In this document: positions 8,007 to 14,280 of the stretch, piece by piece
How positions within the stretch are numbered: position 1 is the stretch's first letter
Layout of the letters: each line of letters begins with the position of its first letter
From: Halodurantibacterium daqingensis
Lineage (GTDB): Bacteria; Pseudomonadota; Alphaproteobacteria; Rhodobacterales; Rhodobacteraceae
Assembly: GCF_042666235.1 (NCBI RefSeq)
Contig: NZ_JBHTFQ010000012.1
Span: 1 to 64,000 of the forward strand
Length of the DNA stretch: 64,000 nt
Direction: 5' to 3'
The notes under the pieces: generated by a model
Told to the model about the DNA's origin: nothing
Seen by the model: only the letters and a program-made list of their open reading frames with translations
Databases searched by the model: none
Position numbers and translations under genes: made by a program

Positions 8007-9516
8007 CGACGCCCAGCTCCTTCAGGTAGCCAGCCATCTTGCCACGCACCTCGGCCAGCTCGGCCTCGATGCTGTTGATCTGCTTCTGCAGGGCGGCCAC
8101 GTCGATTTCCTCCTCCGGCTCGAAGGTGTCGACGTAGCGGGGGATGTTGAGGTTGAAGTCGTTCTCGGCGATCTCCTCAGGGCTGGCGCGGTGAGAGTAT
8201 TTCTCGATCTCCGCCCGCGCAGCGTATGTTTCCAGCACCTTATTGATATGTGCCTCGTCCATCACGTTCTGGGTCTTGCCTGGCGTGAACTCCTTGCTGG
8301 CATCGATGAACAGGACATCGCGCCGGTCCTCGTTCGCGCCGCCCTGTTCGCGGGAGCGGTCGAAGACCAGGATGGCCACCGGAATGCCCGTGGTCGTGAA
8401 TAGGTTTGCGGGCAGGCCCACCACCGCGTCGAGCAGGTTCTCCTCGATCAGTGCCTGGCGGATACGCCCCTCGGCCCCACCCCTGAACAGCACGCCATGC
8501 GGAACGATGACGGCCACCCGGCCGCTCTGGCGCTTGGCGATCTCGATCATGTGGGTAATGAAGCCGTAGTCGCCCTTGGACTTCGGTGGGATGCCGCGCC
8601 AGTACCGCTTGAACTGGTCGGTATCCGCGTTTTCCGCGCCCCACTTGTCGAGGCTGAACGGTGGGTTGGCCACGACCACGTCGAACTTCATCAGGTGGTC
8701 GCCCTCGACCAGTGCCGGGCTGTTGAGCGTGTCGCACCACTCGATGCGCGCGGCATCCTTGGCGTGGAGGAACATGTTCATCCGCGCCAGCGCCCAAGTC
8801 GCGCCGTTCACTTCCTGGCCGTAGAGGGCGAAGTTCTCGGATCCGACTTCCTCGGCTGCTCGGATCAGCAGCGACCCGGACCCGCAGGCCGGGTCGCAGA
8901 TCGTGTCGCCCGGCTTGGGCGCCGCCAGTTTCGCGAGCAGGCGGGAGACAGCGGAGGGCGTGTAGAACTCGCCAGCCTTCTTGCCCGCGTCGGAGGCAAA
9001 GCGCGAGATCAGGTAGATGTAGCACTCACCGATGATGTCCTCAGTCACGCGACTAGGGCGCAGATCGAGCGCAGGCTTGGCGAAGTCCTCCAGAACGTTC
9101 TTGAGGCGCCGGTTGCGATCCTTGACGCGCCCGAGGTTGGCTTCGGAGTTGAAGTCGATGTTGCGGAACACGCCTTCGAGCTTGGCGCGGTTGGCGTCCT
9201 CGATCCGTTCCAGCGCGATGTTGATCCGCTCGCCGATATTGGGTTCGTTCCGGGCCTCGTAGAGGTCGTAGAAGCTGGCGCCTTCGGGAAGGACGAAACG
9301 TTCGCGCTCGAGCCTGCGGCGGATCCGGGTTTCATCTCCGCCATACTGCTTGCGATAGGTTTCGAGGTGATCGTTCCAGTGGTCAGAGATGTACTTCAGG
9401 AACAGCATTACTAGGATGTAATCCTTGTACTGCCCAGCATCGACGACGCCTCGGAAAGTGTCGCAAGCGGCCCAAGCCGTCTGGTTGACCTGTTGCTGCG
9501 TGAGTTGGTCGGTCAT
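7999..9516 (-). CDS. hsdM: Type I modification methylase (HsdM)
   Basis: A 505-aa N6-adenine methyltransferase. SAM-binding motif I DPACGSG is at 208-214 and catalytic motif IV NPPF at 284-287, preceded by the usual AGEFYTPSAVSRLLAKL segment. The N-terminal helical bundle begins with QQQVNQTAWAACDTFRG. It methylates the host copy of the HsdS target and forms the core of the restriction complex. Its start overlaps the end of the half-HsdS gene by 4 bp. The domain order and length are normal. Confidence 0.95.
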   Translation of the reverse strand: MTDQLTQQQVNQTAWAACDTFRGVVDAGQYKDYILVMLFLKYISDHWNDHLETYRKQYGGDETRIRRRLERERFVLPEGASFYDLYEARNEPNIGERINIALERIEDANRAKLEGVFRNIDFNSEANLGRVKDRNRRLKNVLEDFAKPALDLRPSRVTEDIIGECYIYLISRFASDAGKKAGEFYTPSAVSRLLAKLAAPKPGDTICDPACGSGSLLIRAAEEVGSENFALYGQEVNGATWALARMNMFLHAKDAARIEWCDTLNSPALVEGDHLMKFDVVVANPPFSLDKWGAENADTDQFKRYWRGIPPKSKGDYGFITHMIEIAKRQSGRVAVIVPHGVLFRGGAEGRIRQALIEENLLDAVVGLPANLFTTTGIPVAILVFDRSREQGGANEDRRDVLFIDASKEFTPGKTQNVMDEAHINKVLETYAARAEIEKYSHRASPEEIAENDFNLNIPRYVDTFEPEEEIDVAALQKQINSIEAELAEVRGKMAGYLKELGVDV

Positions 9517-10118
9517 TTGGACGTCCTTTCTTGCCGTGTTGCGGGTCGAAGCCTGTTCGCTCGTTCAGCGAGGATCATGCTCAGCATTTTTCTGCGTGTT
9601 TCAGCGACTAGAATGGCTAGCGCCCGTTCCTGTTCAGCAAGGGCATCAATCGCCACGATCTTTTCCTGTGTTCCGATGTCGGGAATCTCAAGATCAAGGT
9701 CGTCGAGGCTAGATCTGGGGATCATCCGGATGTTTGTGCCACGCGCTGCCAAGTCAAAATGGCGTTGCGCCGGCGGCTGATTGATGGCCCATGCCAAATA
9801 CTCCGGCAGTACAACATCAATGTTTGGGCGGAGCACCAGCAGGGGCAAAACAGCGAGCGCAGGTTCTCGGAAGCGTTTGTCAATAACGGACGCCGTGTTG
9901 CGTTCTCCCCGCGACCGAAACACAACGTCGCCAGGCCGTACGAAATAACGATCAGGCAAGTCATCCAGCGGAACGCGCGTTAGTCGTTCTGGGTGGATGA
10001 AACCATCAGCTGAAATGTCCCGCAGTTGGATCGCTAGTACGCCACCGCCCTCGGCTGCTTCGAGGCGGCCCCGAGCTGTGTATCCGCTATGAATGGTGCA
10101 AGCATCGGGAAGTAGCAT
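9513..10118 (-). CDS. hsdS: Single-TRD HsdS-like half specificity subunit
   Basis: At 201 aa this is half the usual HsdS length. One target-recognition domain (start LPDACTIHSGYTARGRLEA, with AIQLRDIS) is followed by one helical spacer (DIGTQEKIVAIDALAEQERAL). It is the first gene of the operon and overlaps hsdM by 4 bp. Half-S proteins can work as homodimers in other systems, so this could give the complex a second, palindromic specificity, or it could be a remnant. The ATG at 10118 lies 12 bp downstream of a perfect palindrome, consistent with operator control. Confidence 0.8.
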   Translation of the reverse strand: MLLPDACTIHSGYTARGRLEAAEGGGVLAIQLRDISADGFIHPERLTRVPLDDLPDRYFVRPGDVVFRSRGERNTASVIDKRFREPALAVLPLLVLRPNIDVVLPEYLAWAINQPPAQRHFDLAARGTNIRMIPRSSLDDLDLEIPDIGTQEKIVAIDALAEQERALAILVAETRRKMLSMILAERANRLRPATRQERTSK

Positions 10119-10129
10119 TGATGTCTTCT

Positions 10130-10147
10130 CTGTAGGAACTTCTACAG
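10130..10147. promoter_or_regulatory. Palindromic operator candidate upstream of the R-M operon
   Basis: CTGTAG-N6-CTACAG is a perfect 6-bp-arm palindrome ending 12 bp upstream of the half-hsdS ATG. The same CTGTAG-N6-CTACAG core recurs at 10185-10208, 58 bp away centre to centre. Two identical sites next to a restriction operon suggest a dimeric regulator; its identity is not known. Confidence 0.5.
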
Positions 10148-10158
10148 CAGATAGTGCA

Positions 10159-11313
10159 TCAAGTTGAAGGAGTCAATGAGAATCGCGCTGTAGGCGGACC
10201 TACAGCGCTTGTAACGTGCTTCAGCCAATACCGCGTATGCCGCCGCTCCCCAGTACGGCTAAGCGCACCCATCTCCACCAGGTCCTGCAGATCGCGGGTC
10301 GTGGTGGCGCGTGACGTGCCGGTCATGGCGATATAGTTCTCGGCGCTGAGGCCGCCTTTGAACCCGTCCGGTCCTTCGCGGAACATCCGGTCTATCACTT
10401 TGGCCTGCCTGTCGTTCAGCCGATCACGGAACTGGTAGTAGAACTTCGCCTTTGCGATGAAGAAGGCGACCCGTGTCAGAGTCACTTGCTGCGCCTTCAG
10501 AACGATGTCGGCGAACCAGATCAGCCAGGCTGTCACATCCAGCGTTTTCTGGTGGGTCTCGAGCTGGTCGTAGTAGGCCTTCCGTTCCCGTTCGATCGTG
10601 TAGGCCAGCGCGATCAGGCTCGGCTGGCCGATATTCTGGGCGAGGGACTTTTCGGCCAGGGCGCGGCCGAGGCGGCCATTGCCATCCTCGAAGGGGTGGA
10701 TGCTCTCGAACCAGAGATGGCCTAGCGCCGCGCGGGTCAGCGCAGGTAGGGGCGTTGGACCGTCTGCCGCTGTACGGTTGAACCAGTCGACGAACACCTC
10801 CATCTCGGCTTGGACCTGCGCTGAGGGTGGTGCTTCGAAATGCACCGTCGGTCGGTCGATCCTGCCGGAGACGATCTGCATCGCGTCGGCATGCCTCCGA
10901 TAAGCCCCGATGGTTTCAAGGCCGCGGTCATGGGCCAGAAGCATCCCATGCCACCGGCTGAGGGTCTCGTGGGTCAGAGGCGCGGCGTAGGTCGAGTAGA
11001 CGTCGACCATCATCTCCGCGACGCCTTTCTCGCGCGGCCTTGATGGTGCGCCGTCGGCGGTCAAGCCGAACTGACGGCGCAGGGAGGATTGCACGCTGGC
11101 CCTGTCCAGCATCTCTCCTTCGATGGCGCTGGTCCGCATCGCCTCTTCACTGAGAAGTTCGATACGCAGGCGGTCGCGTTCATCGTCGGTCACATGGCGG
11201 ACGGCACCTAGGATCTCGCCGGATGTCAGCAGGAACCGCCGCTCGAGATGTTCGACGACAGCGCTGTCGTACCGGAAATTCGGCCAGTCGGGTTGAGTCC
11301 AGTTCCAGCGCAT
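10159..11313 (-). CDS. Fic family AMP-transferase with C-terminal winged helix
   Basis: A 384-aa Fic protein. The catalytic motif HPFEDGNGRLGR is at 206-217, with the catalytic His at 206. The inhibitory-helix motif TSAIEG at 61-66 marks an N-terminally autoinhibited (class II) Fic protein, and the N-terminal DUF4172-like segment starts MRWNWTQPDWP. The last about 70 residues (AENYIAMTGTSRATTTRDLQDLVEMG) look like a winged-helix DNA-binding domain. Fic enzymes usually AMPylate target proteins; the target here is unknown. The gene is upstream of the R-M operon, and palindromes flank it at both ends, so self-regulation or operon regulation is plausible. Confidence 0.9.
   Translation of the reverse strand: MRWNWTQPDWPNFRYDSAVVEHLERRFLLTSGEILGAVRHVTDDERDRLRIELLSEEAMRTSAIEGEMLDRASVQSSLRRQFGLTADGAPSRPREKGVAEMMVDVYSTYAAPLTHETLSRWHGMLLAHDRGLETIGAYRRHADAMQIVSGRIDRPTVHFEAPPSAQVQAEMEVFVDWFNRTAADGPTPLPALTRAALGHLWFESIHPFEDGNGRLGRALAEKSLAQNIGQPSLIALAYTIERERKAYYDQLETHQKTLDVTAWLIWFADIVLKAQQVTLTRVAFFIAKAKFYYQFRDRLNDRQAKVIDRMFREGPDGFKGGLSAENYIAMTGTSRATTTRDLQDLVEMGALSRTGERRHTRYWLKHVTSAVGPPTARFSLTPST
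10185..10208. promoter_or_regulatory. Second palindrome with the same core, inside the fic 3' end
   Basis: GCGCTGTAG-N6-CTACAGCGC has 9-bp perfect arms. It contains the same CTGTAG-N6-CTACAG core as 10130-10147. No T-run follows, so it looks more like an operator than a terminator. Confidence 0.45.
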
Positions 11314-11340
11314 GAGCTATAGGATCCATTTCTATAACTC
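11314..11340. promoter_or_regulatory. Imperfect palindrome immediately upstream of fic
   Basis: GAGCTATAG, a 9-nt spacer and CTATAACTC match at 8 of 9 arm positions. The site directly abuts the fic ATG (11313-11311), where a bound protein would block initiation. Confidence 0.4.
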
Positions 11341-11426
11341 ACAATACTCGCAAATCGTGATGCATGAAAGCGAATTTTATGCATCAACCGAGTGCTGGCG
11401 TCTAACCAGCTGGACGTCTCCCCCCT

Positions 11427-11597
11427 TCAAGCGGCCTGCACCATGGGCTCGTAGCGCACCTCGGCCATGGCCTCGTTGATCCATGCCGGTTGCAGATCGC
11501 CGTTGTTCCACTGGTAGAGATAGCCCACGAGGGCGTCGGTCTTCTTGCAGAGGATGCGCATGATGGGTTCGCCTGTCAGGCGGGCTGTGTTGGACAT
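11427..11597 (-). CDS. Small conserved-looking hypothetical protein (56 aa)
   Basis: An ORF of 56 aa, starting MSNTARLTGEPIMRILCKK and ending MVQAA, begins at ATG 11597. It has the sequence character of a real small protein (WNNGDLQPAWINEAMAEVRYEP). I do not recognise a named family. It is separated from fic by about 110 bp and from the VirC2-like gene by about 150 bp, so it may be monocistronic. No membrane segment or signal peptide is seen. Confidence 0.5.
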   Translation of the reverse strand: MSNTARLTGEPIMRILCKKTDALVGYLYQWNNGDLQPAWINEAMAEVRYEPMVQAA

Positions 11598-11754
11598 AAT
11601 CGGCTCCTCTACCTGGACCTCTGCACCGGGAACAAGGAGGCCACTCTATCCTTGGCAGAGTTGTTAATGACTGGTTTCTGCAACTGCAAGATGAGCGGGC
11701 ACTTTCGGGAAAATTGTGATCAGCCGCATGGCGGAAACACGCCCAAACAAGGGG

Positions 11755-12402
11755 TTAATGGTCGCCACCTTCACGCGGCACCGCAGCATTGGCGGCGATC
11801 TCGTCCAGGATCGTGTCGATCTCGGCCCAGACGCGCGGCTCGATCTGGCCGCGGATCAAGGCCCACTTGCTGAGCACATCTAGGGGGTCATGGGCGTGCA
11901 GGATGGAAGTCAGCGCATTGGCATCGACGGCCAGTGAAGTGCGCGCGCGCCATTCGGTGATCCGCGTTCTCTGCTCTTCGGAAGGTGGGACGAACTCTGG
12001 CCCCAGCTGCCAGGTCTTCACGGCACGGCGCAGAGCAGCCCGGATGACATGGGCGGGGTCGACGCCGCAGTCGATCAGGGCTTCTTCCTGCCGTTCCAGC
12101 GCGTTCACCCGGATATCGATCTTGCGGGTGGCCGGAATGCGCCGGACCCTCGGCGGCGACGCCGTGGGCGCTGTTATGATCTCTGCTATTGTCTCCGGGC
12201 TTGGTTGCGGCGAAGGCAAGGAAGGCCTGCTTGGCACCGGCGCTTGATCTTCATCCGCCACGTCTGCCGTCACGCTCATCGGCATCAGGACGGTCTCTTC
12301 CCGATCCGCCTCTTCCCTTCCCGGGTCTTTCTCCTCCTCTGGCCGAAGGGACGCGGCATAGGCTGGATCGGGCCGGGTGATGGTTGGAATCTTCTTTCTC
12401 AA
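11755..12402 (-). CDS. VirC2-like RHH DNA-binding protein
   Basis: A protein of about 215 aa read from TTG at 12402, 10 bp after the VirC1-like stop; in-frame ATGs further upstream lie inside that gene. The N-terminal about 95 residues are Pro/Glu-rich and probably disordered. The C-terminal half starts at RKIDIRVNALERQEEAL and continues DPAHVIRAALRRAVKTWQ, then AHDPLDVLSKWALIRGQIEP. This resembles the order of elements in Agrobacterium VirC2 (Pro-rich N-terminus, ribbon-helix-helix core, a DPL...W/AF...G segment). VirC2 binds the overdrive beside the T-DNA border and aids relaxase processing. The pairing with a ParA-type ATPase beside relaxase genes supports the call. Confidence 0.6.
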   Translation of the reverse strand: MRKKIPTITRPDPAYAASLRPEEEKDPGREEADREETVLMPMSVTADVADEDQAPVPSRPSLPSPQPSPETIAEIITAPTASPPRVRRIPATRKIDIRVNALERQEEALIDCGVDPAHVIRAALRRAVKTWQLGPEFVPPSEEQRTRITEWRARTSLAVDANALTSILHAHDPLDVLSKWALIRGQIEPRVWAEIDTILDEIAANAAVPREGGDH

Positions 12403-12412
12403 CGCCCCGCCC

Positions 12413-13132
12413 TCACGCGGCCAGGATGTTGTTGAGGATGTCGGTGGCCTCCTCAAGGGCCTCGACGACATGACGGACATGCGGGCGCATGAGTGGGTTT
12501 GGATCGGCCTGCTTTTGCAGCGCGATGGCGTGGAGCAGGCCTTTCTCGTCCATCTCCTTGTAGACGTTGCGGCGCATCATCACCGTCTCAACCACGGGAA
12601 ACCGGGCGATCGCTGCTTCGATCAAGGCGGCATCCGCGCGCGTGGCTTTCGGGTCAACCATGTTCAGAACGACATGGTGGCGCGGCAAGCTCGCCGGGTC
12701 ATCGACGCGCGCGCGCAACCGCTCGAACCAGTCGGCGGTCTGCGCACCCACATCAAGATCCGAGGTCGAGAGCATGACCGGCGTTACGATGTGATCGGCG
12801 AGAACCGCGATTCCGTCCGACCATTCCGCGCCGACGCCTGCCGTGTCGATGAAGACGAAATCCGCCGAGTCCGCATCATAGACCTGCTCGATCTTGCGAT
12901 CGACGGCTCCTACACTCTCGACCGAGATTGACCGCAGCAGAGGCGACCCCAGACCCGCCGCTTCGGCTCGTTCGTGCCAGGCGCCAAGCACTCCGGTGCT
13001 ATCGGTGTCGATCAGCAGAACCCGACGGCCGGCGGCAACAGCAGCACTGATCAAGGCGCGCGAGAGTGTGGTTTTGCCACTCCCCCCTTTCCGGGCCATC
13101 GTGGCGATGACCACGAGATTGTCGTTCGGCAT
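12413..13132 (-). CDS. VirC1-like ParA/MinD-family ATPase
   Basis: A 239-aa ATPase with the deviant Walker A motif KGGSGKTT near residue 15, LLIDTDSTG (Walker A') near 46 and FVFIDTAGVG (Walker B) near 90. ATG at 13132 begins MPNDNLVVIATMARKGGSGK; the longer frame runs into repeat DNA. ParA-type ATPases either segregate plasmids or, as VirC1, help relaxosome assembly and recruitment of transfer DNA to the coupling protein. Here no typical ParB follows, and the next gene resembles VirC2, so a conjugation role is favoured over partition. A role in segregation through the adjacent array cannot be excluded. Confidence 0.75.
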   Translation of the reverse strand: MPNDNLVVIATMARKGGSGKTTLSRALISAAVAAGRRVLLIDTDSTGVLGAWHERAEAAGLGSPLLRSISVESVGAVDRKIEQVYDADSADFVFIDTAGVGAEWSDGIAVLADHIVTPVMLSTSDLDVGAQTADWFERLRARVDDPASLPRHHVVLNMVDPKATRADAALIEAAIARFPVVETVMMRRNVYKEMDEKGLLHAIALQKQADPNPLMRPHVRHVVEALEEATDILNNILAA

Positions 13133-13345
13133 GGGGCGGAGGCTTTCAGCAAGGATGGTGGAGCAAAACGATAATGCGTGATCGTCGCTAGACGGTTGAG
13201 TTGCGCGCGTCAAGCGGAAGACGTGATGCGCCCGGCCAATGAGCGGAATCCAGACGACGCGATCCATGAAACAGCGGACGCGAGACACGGAACACGAGGC
13301 GGGCTGCAGCAAGCGTGCTCCAGTTCCCACCCTCCAGAGGGCGCG

Positions 13346-13555
13346 ATGCAGGGAACGCGGGACGCAAGACGTGGGACGGGATGCAAAGGCCACGCTGCGC
13401 GATGCGGGATGCGCAGGCCATTTGCCACTTGCCAGACGACGCGAAGCGGGGCGCGGAAGACGCGTTGCAAAGGACGCGATGCGCGGTGCAATGCGCGGGA
13501 AACGCAGTGCGGAAGACGCGAAACGCGATGCAATGAGCGCCCTGCGCGATGCATT
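13346..13555. repeat. 21-bp degenerate tandem repeat array between virC-like and mob genes
   Basis: About ten consecutive 21-bp units can be laid out without gaps. The clearest five start at 13451, 13472, 13493, 13514 and 13535, and share a pattern close to GxGCGxGAxACGCGxTGCAAT. Units at 13346, 13367 and 13388 also fit; those at 13409 and 13430 fit weakly. Period 21 equals two helical turns, so all units face the same side of DNA. Frames through the tract show a 7-residue periodicity on both strands and are not convincing genes. Possible roles are an overdrive-like or centromere-like binding region for the VirC1/VirC2-like pair. Confidence 0.7.
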
Positions 13556-13569
13556 TGACAGAAGACGTC

Positions 13570-13592
13570 AAATCGGCCCCCTGGGCCGATTT
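13570..13592. other. Perfect 10-bp-arm hairpin in the candidate transfer origin
   Basis: AAATCGGCCC and GGGCCGATTT flank a CCT loop and are followed by TCT. It could be a terminator for transcripts leaving the array or part of oriT. Confidence 0.5.
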
Positions 13593-13602
13593 TCTACATT
13601 GA

Positions 13603-13655
13603 GTACAAGCCCTTGGTGCCTTCTCCGCTTGTGCTGGGAGAAGGCGGGCTTGTAC
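13603..13655. other. Nested inverted repeat, candidate oriT hairpin or mob leader structure
   Basis: The left strand is GTACAAGCCC, a 5-nt bulge TTGGT, then GCCTTCTCC. After a 10-nt loop the right strand is GGAGAAGGC directly joined to GGGCTTGTAC. This gives a perfectly paired 19-bp stem interrupted only by the bulge. It ends 34 bp before the MobC-like ATG. Inverted repeats beside mob genes are typical of oriT, but an RNA leader structure controlling mobC is also possible. Confidence 0.55.
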
Positions 13656-13689
13656 GAAGTTGGCAAGAAATAGGAACGTTAACTTCAAA

Positions 13690-14280
13690 ATGTCACGCGG
13701 CCGCAGACTGACCGAGACCGAGCGCCTGAACATCGCCCAAGAGCGATTGCAGGGCGTTGCCGCTGGCGATCTCGCCACCCGCTACGGGGTCAGTCTCAAG
13801 TCCGTCTACAACGCGGCCAACCACGCTGCAGATCGCCAGACGGCGAACGGCAGTCGACCGAAGGTGATTGGCGTGCGCGTCAGCCCGAAGGAGCTACAGC
13901 GCTTCGACGATGCCCTTGCGAGCCACGGTGTCGTCCATCGCTCGGATGCTCTGCGCTGTCTTATCTTGGCCGCCGACGATCTCCTGCGCCCGGATGAGGG
14001 CATGACGGATGAGCTCAGAGGGCTGAGCGCGGCGCTGAATCGGGTCGGCAACAACGTGAACCAGGTCGCACGCCGTCTGAACGAGGCAAAGCTCAAGGGG
14101 GAGCGTCTGCCCTACACCCCCGCGAGCCATGCCGAGATCCGTGACCTCGCGGTGCTCGTCTTCGACATGGCCGACCAGATTCAGGAGATGTTCCGCGGTC
14201 GGCGCCGCGTCCTGGACCTCGAGGTCACCAAGGCCCTTGCCGGTCTGGCACGGCAGGGAGCCGAGCATGGCGCGGAGTGA
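13690..14280 (+). CDS. MobC-like relaxosome accessory protein
   Basis: A protein of 196 aa from ATG 13690 (a TTG at 13660 would add 10 residues). The N-terminus has a helix-turn-helix (LNIAQERLQGVAAGDLATRYGVSLKSVYNAANH). The centre has a ribbon-helix-helix-like VIGVRVSPKELQRFDDAL. A C-terminal MobC signature follows, LRGLSAALNRVGNNVNQVARRLNEA. MobC-type proteins bind oriT, open the DNA and help the relaxase. The stop overlaps the relaxase start by 14 bp. The gene is divergent from the VirC-like pair and next to the hairpins proposed as oriT. Confidence 0.8.
   Translation: MSRGRRLTETERLNIAQERLQGVAAGDLATRYGVSLKSVYNAANHAADRQTANGSRPKVIGVRVSPKELQRFDDALASHGVVHRSDALRCLILAADDLLRPDEGMTDELRGLSAALNRVGNNVNQVARRLNEAKLKGERLPYTPASHAEIRDLAVLVFDMADQIQEMFRGRRRVLDLEVTKALAGLARQGAEHGAE

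Noticed and set aside
12413..13132. Plain plasmid partition ATPase
   Set aside because: Kept only as an alternative: no ParB gene follows and the partner looks VirC2-like.
13346..13555. CRISPR array
   Set aside because: Units are contiguous and degenerate, with no unique spacers and no cas genes near.
13178..13778. Several Arg/Cys-rich frames over the repeat array
   Set aside because: Their 7-residue periodicity on both strands is produced by the 21-bp DNA repeat.
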